A DNA stretch of 64,000 nt from Niallia endozanthoxylica. GTDB lineage: Bacteria > Bacillota > Bacilli > Bacillales > Cytobacillaceae. The stretch lies in assembly GCF_008710145.1 (NCBI RefSeq), contig NZ_VYKL01000045.1:1-64000 (forward strand). Direction: 5' to 3'. The notes under the pieces were generated by a model. It was not told the DNA's origin. It searched no databases and worked only from the letters and a program-made list of their open reading frames with translations. Each line of letters begins with the position of its first letter. Position 1 is the first letter of the stretch. Shown here piece after piece: positions 45,350 through 53,971 of the stretch. The translations under genes and the position numbers were made by a program.

Positions 45350-46189
45350 ATGAAAAAGTGGTTTATCGGATTTATTTTACTACTAACAGCAGCCGTCCTC
45401 GCAGCTTGCGGCGGCAAGGAAGAAAAGAACGAAGCAGCAGATGCACCTGCCTCAGAATCAAAAGAAGTTAAGTTTGGCGCGACAGCAGGGCCATATAGTG
45501 ACATGGTATCAACCATCATCAAGCCAGGCTTAGAAGAGAAAGGCTACAAAGTAGAATTAGTTGAGTTCAGTGACTATATCCAGCCAAATAACGCTCTAGA
45601 TACTGGCGACATTGATGCTAACCTGTTCCAGCATTCCATTTATCTTGAAACCTTTGCAAACCAAAACAACATGGATTTAACAGGATTAATTTCCGTTCCA
45701 ACTGCACCAATGGGTATTTATTCTAACAACTACAAGTCATTAGATGATGTAAAAGACGGGGCAACAGTGGCTATTCCAAATGATCCAACAAATGCAGCTC
45801 GTGCTTTTAACACACTTCAAGATGCAGGCTTAATTACAGTAAGTAAAGATGCGGATCCACTAACTGTTTCTGAAAAGGACATCGCAGAAAACAAGAAAAA
45901 CCTTAAATTCCAACCAATCGAAGCAGGTCAGCTGCCGCGTGCAGTTGAAAGTGCAGACTTATCAGCCGTTCCCGGCAACTTTGCACTAGCTGCCAACATG
46001 AATCTTCTTGATGCCCTTCAGCTAGAAAATATGGATGATAAATATCGTAACGTTGTTGCTGTTAAAACAGCAAATAAGGACTCTCAACTAGCTCAAGACA
46101 TTAAAGAAGTTGTGGAATCAGAAGCATTCGAAAAAGCGATTGATGAAAATTTCAAAGGCTTTGGAAAACCAACATGGATGACTAAATAA
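45350..46189 (+). CDS. metQ: methionine-binding lipoprotein MetQ
   Basis: 279 residues. Signal peptide with lipobox (AVLAACGGK, Cys at about 20), then the NlpA/MetQ fold: VKFGATAGPYSDMVSTIIKPGLEEKGYKVELVEFSDYIQPNNALDTGDIDANLFQHS and IAIPNDPTNAARA-like. It delivers methionine to the permease outside the membrane. Last gene of the operon, 24 bases after metP. Confidence 0.95.
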   Translation: MKKWFIGFILLLTAAVLAACGGKEEKNEAADAPASESKEVKFGATAGPYSDMVSTIIKPGLEEKGYKVELVEFSDYIQPNNALDTGDIDANLFQHSIYLETFANQNNMDLTGLISVPTAPMGIYSNNYKSLDDVKDGATVAIPNDPTNAARAFNTLQDAGLITVSKDADPLTVSEKDIAENKKNLKFQPIEAGQLPRAVESADLSAVPGNFALAANMNLLDALQLENMDDKYRNVVAVKTANKDSQLAQDIKEVVESEAFEKAIDENFKGFGKPTWMTK

Positions 46190-46199
46190 TAAGCCTACT

Positions 46200-46232
46200 G
46201 CCTCTATCATTACCCGATAGAGGCGTTTTTTT
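46200..46232 (+). terminator. terminator of metNPQ
   Basis: GCCTCTATC pairs with GATAGAGGC around ATTACCC, then seven Ts after a G. Confidence 0.92.
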
Positions 46233-46319
46233 AAAACAAAACACCTAAGCACAATACCTGAAAAGTAAATCATCAACTAAGTTAAATGGTGCTAATTTTA
46301 TAAAAAGGGGAATTGCATA

Positions 46320-47414
46320 ATGGAAACAATATATGTACATGGAGCACCAGGAGAATATGTACTCCAAAAAGGGATTTTGAATCAATTAGAAGCTAAATTA
46401 CTAGAGCGCGGGCTTCACAAGGTACTTATTGTCCACGGCCAAAAATCATGGAAGGCTGCTAGTCCATACTGGCCAACCCTAACAAAGGTCGCGAGTACAG
46501 AGTATATTTACAATGGGGAGAATTCCATTACAGAAATCGAGACGGTCGCAAGGCTTGCGGACGAGGGAGGCTTTGAAGCCATTATTGGTGTTGGCGGCGG
46601 CAAGATCCTTGACCTCGCGAAATCAGCCGGCCACCTTACACATCAACCGGTTATTTTAATTCCTACCCTTTCATCCAATTGTTCACCCTGGACGCCAGTC
46701 AGCGTCATCTATAACGATTATGGTCAATTCATTCGGTTTGATGTCTATCCTGTCTCTGCCTCACTCGTGCTTGTAGAGCCTCGCATTCTCCTGCAAGGAC
46801 CCGTTGACATGTTTATTGCTGGGATTGCTGATACGCTGGCAAAATGGTATGAAGCAGATGTACAAATCGCAGCCATTGAGAACAAATCGGTTCCATTAGA
46901 GATAGGCTATTACAGTGCTAAACAATGCAAAGACGTGTTGCTAAAGCATTCCGAAGGAGCCGTAAATGCAGCAAGGACAGGTATTCTAAACGATGATTTT
47001 ATTAAAGTGACTGAGGCTATTATTATGCTCGGCGGTATGGTTGGAGGCTTTGGCGATCATTATGGAAGAGTTGCCGGTGCCCACGCGATACATAACGGGC
47101 TAACGGTCTTGGAAGAAACCCACCATGCCCTGCATGGAGAAAAGGTGGCTTACGGCATTCTTGTTCAGCTTGTTTTAGAAAATAAGTGGGATGAAATTGA
47201 TTCTATTTTGCCATTTTACAGAGAGCTGGAGCTGCCATTATCATTAGAAGACCTCGGGGTGCAACAGATAACAGCAGAAAAGATCCAACAAGTTGCTGAA
47301 AAAACGGTCGTACCGGAAGAATCCATTCATGTTCTTCCTGGTGAAATGACAGTAGATGCGGTCAGCACCGCTATTAGTGAATTGGAGAATTATATTCACG
47401 CAAAGACTCTATAA
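46320..47414 (+). CDS. GldA/HcxA-type iron-containing alcohol dehydrogenase
   Basis: 364 residues, type III ADH fold. NAD motif GVGGGKILDLAKSAGHL, metal ligands in GIADTLAKWYEAD, AGAHAIHNGLT and HALHGEKVAYG. It resembles E. coli YbdH (HcxA), a 2-oxoacid reductase, more than glycerol dehydrogenase. Next to metNPQ and mtnE/mtnU, a 2-oxo-4-methylthiobutyrate substrate is possible (inference). AAAGGGGAA-type site before ATG; own terminator. Confidence 0.78.
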   Translation: METIYVHGAPGEYVLQKGILNQLEAKLLERGLHKVLIVHGQKSWKAASPYWPTLTKVASTEYIYNGENSITEIETVARLADEGGFEAIIGVGGGKILDLAKSAGHLTHQPVILIPTLSSNCSPWTPVSVIYNDYGQFIRFDVYPVSASLVLVEPRILLQGPVDMFIAGIADTLAKWYEADVQIAAIENKSVPLEIGYYSAKQCKDVLLKHSEGAVNAARTGILNDDFIKVTEAIIMLGGMVGGFGDHYGRVAGAHAIHNGLTVLEETHHALHGEKVAYGILVQLVLENKWDEIDSILPFYRELELPLSLEDLGVQQITAEKIQQVAEKTVVPEESIHVLPGEMTVDAVSTAISELENYIHAKTL

Positions 47415-47416
47415 AT

Positions 47417-47460
47417 AAAAAAGCTTACCGTCGGACACTATGTCCAAAGGTAAGCTTTTT
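47417..47460. terminator. bidirectional terminator
   Basis: AAAAAAGCTTACC pairs with GGTAAGCTTTTT, with an inner GGACA/TGTCC pair. It lies between the HcxA-like and the DoxX gene. Confidence 0.9.
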
Positions 47461-47473
47461 CTGTGTAAAGGAA

Positions 47474-47893
47474 TTATGCGCTTTGAATTACTGTTTCCTT
47501 TTTCTTTCCAAATAACTGGTCAACAGCTAACAGCTTGCTGCCATTAATAACAATGAATACTGCCATTGCAAGTAAAGCTAAATCTAATTCGTAACCAGCC
47601 CCTTGACCATTACCTAAAAACCCCATCGCTAATTTCACCTTTAAAGTAGCTCCAATCATTAATAGGGCCAATAAGGCAGAAACCACTCTGCTTCCCAAGC
47701 CGATGATTAATGCTAGTCCTCCTACTAATTCCACGATGGCCACAGCATATGCTAATCCTCCTGGAAGTCCAATGCTCGCAAACCAGCCAACCGTATTTTC
47801 AATCCCGCCTTGGAACTTCACTAAACCGTGGACAAAGAATGTAATCCCCAATACAACTCGTAAAATTAATGCTCCTGCCTCAACATTTTTCAT
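47474..47893 (-). CDS. DoxX family membrane protein (MhqP/YdfP-like)
   Basis: 139 residues, four helices: VLGITFFVHGLVKFQGGIENT, GGLAYAVAIVELVGGLALIIGLG, ALLALLMIGATLKVKL and LALLAMAVFIVINGS. DoxX proteins include B. subtilis MhqP, part of the MhqR-regulated response to quinone and diamide stress. The nearby extradiol dioxygenase and MhqD-like hydrolases support that reading. Exact role unknown. Confidence 0.85.
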   Translation of the reverse strand: MKNVEAGALILRVVLGITFFVHGLVKFQGGIENTVGWFASIGLPGGLAYAVAIVELVGGLALIIGLGSRVVSALLALLMIGATLKVKLAMGFLGNGQGAGYELDLALLAMAVFIVINGSKLLAVDQLFGKKKETVIQSA

Positions 47894-47946
47894 GCTATTT
47901 CTCCTCCTGATTTTCCTATTATTTATATTATTTTATATTTAAACGA

Positions 47947-48729
47947 TTAACCAAATTGCCAAACACTATGACTGAGATTTCCATAACGATAGCTGCGGTG
48001 AAGAAGTTTTCCCTGCTTCACATCATCTGCGGCACCCATTGCGTAAAAAATAGGAATAAAATGTTCCTTGCCATACGGAGGTACAGCTACAGCAGCATTC
48101 GGCGCTAGTGATTCATAGTTAAACAAGGCTTCTGTATCCCAGCTTGTCATATGCTGTTCAATCCACTGGTCAAAGTCTTCTGCCCACTGCTCCGTGCCTT
48201 TGCCGTCCATCTCCCACTTCACTGCCCGAAGATTATGCACAGTTCCCCCGCTGCCAACGATCAGGATATCCTGTTCTCGTAGCGCAGACAATGATTTTCC
48301 GATTTGATAATGCTCTTCAGGCTTTAAACGCTGATTAACAGACATCGAAATGACCGGTATATCTGCATCAGGGTAAAGCATTCGCAGTACGACCCATGCA
48401 CCGTGGTCTAAGCCGCGCGTTGAATCCACTTCAAATGGGATTCCATTCTCGGAAAGCAGCGATTTTATTTCCCCGGTAATGTTTTGATTACCCTTTGCCG
48501 GATACTTGATTCTATATAAAGCTTCAGGAAAGCCGCCAAAGTCATAGATAGTGTCAAATTCCTCCACATCACTTACCTTTTGAACCATGCTCTCATAATG
48601 GGCTGAAAAAAGAACAACAGCTTTAGGCTTTGGCATTGTTTTTCCAAGCTGATTTAAAAACTGTGTGTACTCATTGTTCTCAATCGCAAGTAATGGTGCT
48701 CCATGTGCGATAAAAAGTGATGGTATCAT
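47947..48729 (-). CDS. DODA-type extradiol ring-cleavage dioxygenase (LigB family)
   Basis: 260 residues. N terminus PSLFIAHGAPLLAIENNEY; VLFSAHYES; the DHGAWVVL motif near 125; GSGGTVHNLR. These are the histidine-bearing motifs of the class III dioxygenases that coordinate Fe(II) or Zn. It may open catechol- or dopa-like rings. It starts one base from the esterase stop and precedes the DoxX gene, suggesting a small aromatic/quinone detoxification unit. Confidence 0.85.
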   Translation of the reverse strand: MIPSLFIAHGAPLLAIENNEYTQFLNQLGKTMPKPKAVVLFSAHYESMVQKVSDVEEFDTIYDFGGFPEALYRIKYPAKGNQNITGEIKSLLSENGIPFEVDSTRGLDHGAWVVLRMLYPDADIPVISMSVNQRLKPEEHYQIGKSLSALREQDILIVGSGGTVHNLRAVKWEMDGKGTEQWAEDFDQWIEQHMTSWDTEALFNYESLAPNAAVAVPPYGKEHFIPIFYAMGAADDVKQGKLLHRSYRYGNLSHSVWQFG

Positions 48730-49391
48730 TATTCTTTTTCCTCCTTATTACTATCAATTTTCTCTTGTATCCATTGAATAACATCCTGTTGATTCTGTAT
48801 TGAGACGGTATGAGGCTCATTATAGGAATGGAAGGTTACATCTGCCCTGAGCTTTTTAAAATATTCCTGCGCCTCAATCCCCCATTGGTAAGGCAAAATT
48901 TGGTCCATTTCACCATGTGAGATAAACACAGAAAGCTCTTTTACCGATTGGATTTCATAATCCTCCGAAACTATTTTCGGAATATACCCGCTTAGCGCCA
49001 CAATTCCCTTTATTTTGTTCCCCAACGTCAAAGCAAGTGACATCGAGAGAATGGCCCCCTGACTAAATCCAAGTAAAAACAATTGATTTTTATCTATTGG
49101 ATACTTGTTTGAAGCATAATCAAGAAAATCCGTAAGCTGCCCAAGCGACTGCTTAAATACCTCTCGATGTGGTTTTCCATATCCTTCGATGGTGAAAAAA
49201 GCAAAACCCGGAGGATGGGAAATAGGACCGCGAATACTGAAAATGAAATACTTCTCTTCTAATCCTGCTGTTAGTGGAAACATATTTTGTTCATTGCTTC
49301 CTATTCCATGGATTAAAAATAAGGCTGGATATACTTTATTCTCATCAACTGTTTTTGGCTTGAGAAGATCATAGACCATTGGTGCATCCAT
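48729..49391 (-). CDS. MhqD-like alpha/beta hydrolase (carboxylesterase/phospholipase family), copy 1
   Basis: 220 residues. HGIGSNEQNMF oxyanion loop, catalytic GFSQGAILSM (Ser near 113), ISHGEMDQILPY (Asp) and EPHTVS (His). In B. subtilis MhqD is induced by methylhydroquinone. The stop overlaps the dioxygenase start. A paralogue lies at 50125-50769, about 60 percent alike by eye. Confidence 0.85.
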   Translation of the reverse strand: MDAPMVYDLLKPKTVDENKVYPALFLIHGIGSNEQNMFPLTAGLEEKYFIFSIRGPISHPPGFAFFTIEGYGKPHREVFKQSLGQLTDFLDYASNKYPIDKNQLFLLGFSQGAILSMSLALTLGNKIKGIVALSGYIPKIVSEDYEIQSVKELSVFISHGEMDQILPYQWGIEAQEYFKKLRADVTFHSYNEPHTVSIQNQQDVIQWIQEKIDSNKEEKE

Positions 49392-49533
49392 TTTCCATCA
49401 TCCCTTCATGGTTGTTGTTTTCAAATATGAATATTTGTTGTTTATAAGATAACAATATCTCCTATAGCTTGTCAATGATTTTTTTGCTAATATAGAATTA
49501 AGTTTTCTATTAAGAAACATTCGAGGTGATTAC

Positions 49534-50073
49534 ATGGACATAGGTTCAAAGATTCGCGCAATACGAAATAGAAAAAAGATCACCATTGCACAAATGTGCG
49601 AAGGCACTGGGCTTTCAAAAGGTTTTGTCAGCAATGTGGAAAACAATAATACATCTCCTTCCATCAGCACTCTGCAAACAATTGCTAGCTTTCTCGAAGT
49701 TCCATTGCCTTATTTATTGCTTGAAAAGCAGCAACATATGCGTGTTGTGAAAAAAAGTGAAAGAACGTATTCTACGCATAATAATTTAAAGGTTGAACAT
49801 ATAGGTTCTAAAGATGGACTGCGTATGATGATTATTGAGTTTCCTCCAGGGGCATCAATGGGTGCACCAAATGCTCATGAGGGAAAGGAAATTCATTTAG
49901 TATTAGAGGGGAAGGTTGAGGCTCAACAAGGAGAGGAAGTCTCCACTTTAGAAGAAGGAGATTCCTTTAGCTGGAACGCCTGTGTACCACATTTTGTAAA
50001 AAATATTGGAGATGACAAGGCTGTTATATTAGTTACGGTCTATTCTGAAACAGACTCGAATGATATTTATTAA
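49534..50073 (+). CDS. XRE-family regulator with cupin domain
   Basis: 179 residues. The HTH (about 1-60) reads IGSKIRAIRNRKKITIAQMCEGTGLSKGFVSNVENNNTSPSISTLQTIASFL; the C-terminal cupin (about 100-175) has LVLEGKVEAQQGEEVSTLEEGDSFSWNACVPHFVKN. It binds DNA and a small ligand or metal. Divergent from the MhqD-like/dioxygenase/DoxX unit and convergent with the second MhqD-like gene, which makes it the best candidate regulator of that group. Confidence 0.88.
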   Translation: MDIGSKIRAIRNRKKITIAQMCEGTGLSKGFVSNVENNNTSPSISTLQTIASFLEVPLPYLLLEKQQHMRVVKKSERTYSTHNNLKVEHIGSKDGLRMMIIEFPPGASMGAPNAHEGKEIHLVLEGKVEAQQGEEVSTLEEGDSFSWNACVPHFVKNIGDDKAVILVTVYSETDSNDIY

Positions 50074-50080
50074 CCTTATG

Positions 50081-50114
50081 AAAAAAGCTTACCAATCGGC
50101 TGGTAAGCTTTTTT
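50081..50114. terminator. bidirectional terminator
   Basis: AAAAAAGCTTACCA pairs with TGGTAAGCTTTTTT around ATCGGC. Confidence 0.9.
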
Positions 50115-50124
50115 GCATATTTTT

Positions 50125-50769
50125 TTAACCCTTAAGATCCTTTAGCAGCCAAAGCTTAAAATCCTCCTGATTCTTAAAGGAAACCGTATGCCCTTCTTGA
50201 TAAGAGTAAAAGGATACAGCTGCATTCATCCCATTGAAATATTCCTGTGCCGCAACACCCCATCGATAGGGCAGAACAGGGTCCTTTTCTCCATGCGAAA
50301 TAAAGACAGATAGGCCATCCACAGGCTTTCGATCATATTCCTCCAAGACAAATTGCGGGATATAGCCGCTGAGTGCTACAATCCCCTTTATTTTATGTCC
50401 CAACGTCAAGGCTAGTGTCATTGACATAACAGCCCCTTGGCTAAATCCAAGAAAATACAAGCCGTTTTCATCTATCGGATACTGTTCTGAAGCATAATCG
50501 ATAAAGCTTGTAATTAAGCTTACCCCTTCATCAAAACCTTCCCTGTCTGGCTGACCAAACACTTTAAAGGTAAAAAAGGAATAGCCAGGAGACTGCGGAA
50601 TATGGCCCCTTATGCTAAAAATAAAGAAATTGTCCTCTAATCCACCTACAACATCAAACATATTACGTTCATTGCTGCCTCTTCCATGAATTAAAAATAA
50701 GGCTGGATATTTTCTATTTGGAATGATACTTTTTGGTCGTTTTAATTCATAAAACATAGGTGCATTCAT
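50125..50769 (-). CDS. MhqD-like alpha/beta hydrolase, copy 2
   Basis: 214 residues. Same family as copy 1: HGRGSNERNMFD, GFSQGAVMSMTLALTLGHKIKGIVALSGYIPQ (catalytic Ser near 114), ISHGEKDPVLPYRWG, EGHTVSF. The two copies flank the XRE-cupin regulator, one on each side. A recent-looking repeat lies upstream of this copy. It has no obvious operon partner. Confidence 0.85.
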   Translation of the reverse strand: MNAPMFYELKRPKSIIPNRKYPALFLIHGRGSNERNMFDVVGGLEDNFFIFSIRGHIPQSPGYSFFTFKVFGQPDREGFDEGVSLITSFIDYASEQYPIDENGLYFLGFSQGAVMSMTLALTLGHKIKGIVALSGYIPQFVLEEYDRKPVDGLSVFISHGEKDPVLPYRWGVAAQEYFNGMNAAVSFYSYQEGHTVSFKNQEDFKLWLLKDLKG

Positions 50770-50794
50770 TCACTTTCATCCCTTCACATATCAA

Positions 50795-51057
50795 TATATA
50801 TATCCAACATATTAAATCAACATAGGAATTCTTTTTCTATCATGTACGGATAGTCAACATGGTTCTTCCGCGAGATATTTGACTCATCCGTGTGAAAAGT
50901 CCTTTTCACACGCCTTTCAGCGGAGCTGGAAGGTTGCGATATGGTCATGAAAGGGGAGGAGAAAACGAGTTTTCTCCTCCCCTTTCATGACCATATCGCT
51001 TAGATGAGTCAAATATCCACTAGTGTATGTCGAAATATTAAAAAGGACATATATATA
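50795..51057. mobile_element. MITE-like palindromic repeat, copy A (263 bp)
   Basis: Ends TATATATATCC-ACATATTAAATC-ACATA on the left and TATGTCGAAATATT...GGACATATATA on the right, imperfect terminal inverted repeats. Inside are TTTGACTCATC/GATGAGTCAAA, GTGTGAAAAG/CTTTTCACAC and a 31-bp perfect stem with arms at 50936-50966 and 50969-50999. It has no ORF. Almost identical to copy B (61353-61613), in the same orientation. Confidence 0.85.
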
Positions 51058-51195
51058 ATCACTTTCAACATATCAAATCAGCAATATAAATATCTATGAA
51101 AAGATGAACTGGCTTATTTTTAATAGATTATACGGTTTAAATAATAAATTATCTGACCATACTGCTCCTAACAACTACACAAGGGGCAGTCCAAC

Positions 51196-51930
51196 ATGTT
51201 AGTATACGATGATATTGGCGACGGAATACCGCTTGTCCTTATCCACGGTCTCGGAAGCAGGAAGGAGGCGTGGAAGCCGCAATATGAGCTCGCAGCAAAC
51301 TATCGGTTAATTATTCCCGATTTACGAGGACATGGTGAAACAAGCTTAAATGATAATATATCCATTTACAACTTTGCAAAAGATATTGAGAACCTGTTAG
51401 ACTTCTTGCAAATTCCGTCCGCTTTTATATGCGGCTTATCCTTAGGGGGAATTGTCGCCCAAGAGCTGTATAAACAGCGTCCTGATATCGTAAAGGGCTT
51501 AGTGCTTTCTAATACAATATCCTATATTCCTTCTTTGTTAGCCCTTCATACCCTCACAAATGCCTCTAGACAGCTGAAGAGGGACAGGCAAGGGCTAATT
51601 GAACAGATAGCAAGAACATCCGTATATGATCAATCCTTTAAAGCGGAGGCAATGGACGCCTTTCAGATACATGATACCTATCTAGCTGCTGCAAGGGCTC
51701 CTATTGGAATGAATTATTTTCCTATTCTTCCGACGATAAAAAAGCCCGTTCTGTTAATTGGAAGTACACATGACAGAGTAACTCCATATGCCAATATCTA
51801 TCTCATGAAGCCCTATATAAGGAACGTGCGCACCGCACTCTTATGGAAAACAGGGCATTTAAGCAATATTGAAAGAAAAGAGTGCTTTAATCAACAGCTT
51901 AAAAATTTTATTGAAGCAAACGTTTCGTAA
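51196..51930 (+). CDS. alpha/beta hydrolase (3-oxoadipate enol-lactonase-like)
   Basis: 244 residues. Oxyanion loop LIHGLGSRKEAW near 15, nucleophile elbow CGLSLGGIVAQ (Ser near 86), Asp in IGSTHDRVTPY, His in KTGHLSNIE. It faces the PHA synthase gene end to end. Some Bacillus intracellular PHB depolymerases belong to this fold, so a role in PHB use is possible, but the elbow alone cannot show that. Start ATG 51196 follows AAGGGGC, a weak site. Confidence 0.75.
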   Translation: MLVYDDIGDGIPLVLIHGLGSRKEAWKPQYELAANYRLIIPDLRGHGETSLNDNISIYNFAKDIENLLDFLQIPSAFICGLSLGGIVAQELYKQRPDIVKGLVLSNTISYIPSLLALHTLTNASRQLKRDRQGLIEQIARTSVYDQSFKAEAMDAFQIHDTYLAAARAPIGMNYFPILPTIKKPVLLIGSTHDRVTPYANIYLMKPYIRNVRTALLWKTGHLSNIERKECFNQQLKNFIEANVS

Positions 51931-51936
51931 AATCAC

Positions 51937-51971
51937 AAAAAAGTGCCCCACACTTCACGGGACACTTTTTT
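51937..51971. terminator. bidirectional terminator between the hydrolase and phaC
   Basis: AAAAAAGTGCCCC pairs with CGGGACACTTTTTT, with T runs for both directions. Confidence 0.8.
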
Positions 51972-51993
51972 CAAGAAAGACTTATTATTCTAC

Positions 51994-53082
51994 TTAGTTA
52001 GAACGCTCTGCTAACCAGTCACCAATTGTTGGGTAAGTAATTTTGTTTGCTTTACTTCCAAACGTAATAGATGTATGGCCAACTGGAAGATTCTTATATT
52101 CTTTATCTTCACTGGAGATAACGTCCATTAGAGCTTCAACCATATGAGGCTGAGCAATAAGGTCGCTTTGACCAGCTAGGTTAAGAACATTAGCTTTAAG
52201 GTTTTCAAGGTTAACCTGACGTCCGCGAATAACCATTTCACCTTTAATCAGCTTATTCTTTTGATAGAAGTCTCTAATCCACTGACGGTAAGCTTCACCA
52301 GGGAATGGAATACCATCATTCAACCATTTTTGTAAAAGCTTAAAGCTCTTAATGAAACTTTCATTTTCAGCACGGTCCACAAGGCTTACATATGGGCCGT
52401 AGAAGTTTGTCATAGGCTTGATTAGCTTATTACCAAAGTCAATCATTTCTGGTGGAATCACGCCAAGTGTTTCAACCACTTTGTCGATATCAAAATAACG
52501 CTCATCAAGCATTGCACCATAAAGACCAGTGTCTTCAAAGTCAAATGGGCTAGTCATGAACACGATATTTTTGATTGGCAATTCTGGGTGAAGAGACGCA
52601 AATATAGATGTAATTGTACCACCCATGCAGTAGCCAAGCATAGATACTTCATCCGCACCTGAAGTGCGTAATACTTTACGAACTGCACGTGGAAGATAAT
52701 CCATGATGTAGTCATCCAACTTCATATTGCGATCTTCATAGCCTGGAGTACCCCAGTCTATTAGATATACATCAAACCCTTGGTTAACCAAGTATTCTAT
52801 TAAGCTTCCACCTTTAGTTAAGTCTAAAATATAAGGCTTATTAATAAGTGCATATACCATTAGTAGTGGAGTTTTGTGTTTTTTCGGTACATCAGATATA
52901 TAACGATATAATTTCGCTTTATTTTTTGTCCAGATTACTTCTTTAGGTGTTGGACCTACTTCAGGTTCAGCCTCATTTGTTAAAACTTGAGTCGCCCTTT
53001 TTACACGGGTATACATTTGTTGGTATTCCTCAGGCAGCATCTCAGTGAACTCTTTCCACTCTTCTCTAATTAGAACGCTAAT
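51994..53082 (-). CDS. phaC: class IV PHA synthase catalytic subunit PhaC, with a probable ATT start codon
   Basis: Polymerises (R)-3-hydroxybutyryl-CoA together with PhaR. Lipase-like box GYCMGG with catalytic Cys (about 149), then FDFEDTGLYGAMLDERYFD; the catalytic Asp and His are in SDLIAQPH and VGHTSITFG. The first ATG (53040) would truncate the protein by 14 residues. The frame continues upstream as [M]SVLIREEWKEFTE-MLPEEY, and this lines up residue for residue with B. megaterium MAIPYVQEWEKLIKS-MPSEY. The codon at the expected start is ATT (53082-53080), preceded by GAGGAGTGGGTCACC (GGAG nine bases away). There is no in-frame ATG, GTG or TTG between it and an upstream stop. Operon phaR-phaB-phaC. 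Confidence 0.85.
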   Translation of the reverse strand: MSVLIREEWKEFTEMLPEEYQQMYTRVKRATQVLTNEAEPEVGPTPKEVIWTKNKAKLYRYISDVPKKHKTPLLMVYALINKPYILDLTKGGSLIEYLVNQGFDVYLIDWGTPGYEDRNMKLDDYIMDYLPRAVRKVLRTSGADEVSMLGYCMGGTITSIFASLHPELPIKNIVFMTSPFDFEDTGLYGAMLDERYFDIDKVVETLGVIPPEMIDFGNKLIKPMTNFYGPYVSLVDRAENESFIKSFKLLQKWLNDGIPFPGEAYRQWIRDFYQKNKLIKGEMVIRGRQVNLENLKANVLNLAGQSDLIAQPHMVEALMDVISSEDKEYKNLPVGHTSITFGSKANKITYPTIGDWLAERSN

Positions 53083-53160
53083 GGTGACCCACTCCTCACT
53101 TGCATTGTTAATTACTTAATCATACTCGATTGAACGAGCGTTCATGCTAATTGCATGAAA

Positions 53161-53907
53161 TTACATGTAAATTCCGCCGTTGATATTTAATTCTTGACCA
53201 GTGATATAACCGCCATCTTTACATAAGAAAACAACTCCGCGAGCGATTTCAGAAGGCTCACCTAAACGTTGTTGTGGGATTTTAGCAACTAACTTATCAA
53301 GAACTTTCTCAGGAATTGCTTGAACCATTTCTGTTCCGATATATCCTGGGCAAATTGCGTTAACTGTTAGTTTTGTTCTAGCTGTTTCAAGAGCTAAAGA
53401 CTTAGTGAATCCAAGTAATCCAGCTTTTGCAGCAGCATAGTTTGTTTGCCCGAAACCGCCGAATTGACCGATGATAGAAGAGATATTGATTACACGGCCA
53501 GCTTCTGCTTCAGTAAGATGTGGTAATGCAACAGATGTTGTATTGAATACGCTGTTCAAGTTAACATCGATTACTTTTCTCCAATCTTCTTCAGTCATTT
53601 TCTTGAAAGTAGTATCACGAGTGATACCAGCGTTGTTAACTAGGATATCTAATTGACCAAATTTCTCAACTGCAGCTTGCACTAATTTTGCAGCATCTTC
53701 ACTTTTTGAAACGTCAGCTTGTACGGCAATTGCGTCAACGCCTAGTTCTTTAATTTCTGCAACCATTTTGTCAGCTGCTTCGCTGTTGCTGTTATAGTTA
53801 ATAACGATGTTTGCGCCTTCTTTAGCTAGTTCTAATGCGATTGATGATCCAATTCCTCTGCTTCCGCCTGTTACGATTGCTACTTTGTTTTTTAATTCTA
53901 CTGTCAT
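53161..53907 (-). CDS. phaB: acetoacetyl-CoA reductase PhaB
   Basis: 248 residues, short-chain dehydrogenase. NADPH motif VTGGSRGIGSSIALELAK, NNAGITRDTTFKKMTEEDW, ISSIIGQFGGFGQTNYAAAKAG (Ser-Tyr-Lys), and INGGIYM end. It makes (R)-3-hydroxybutyryl-CoA for the synthase. ATG 53907 has GGAG nine bases upstream; the ATG at 53922 does not. It lies between phaR (64 bases) and phaC. Confidence 0.92.
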   Translation of the reverse strand: MTVELKNKVAIVTGGSRGIGSSIALELAKEGANIVINYNSNSEAADKMVAEIKELGVDAIAVQADVSKSEDAAKLVQAAVEKFGQLDILVNNAGITRDTTFKKMTEEDWRKVIDVNLNSVFNTTSVALPHLTEAEAGRVINISSIIGQFGGFGQTNYAAAKAGLLGFTKSLALETARTKLTVNAICPGYIGTEMVQAIPEKVLDKLVAKIPQQRLGEPSEIARGVVFLCKDGGYITGQELNINGGIYM

Positions 53908-53971
53908 GATTGTACACTCCATCTCTTAGTTTGTTTTAGTTTTATGTTTTATGCTATATCCATTGGTTGGA

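Noticed and set aside
50795-51057. Insertion sequence with transposase
   Set aside because: Only ~263 bp and no open frame of useful length; called MITE-like instead.
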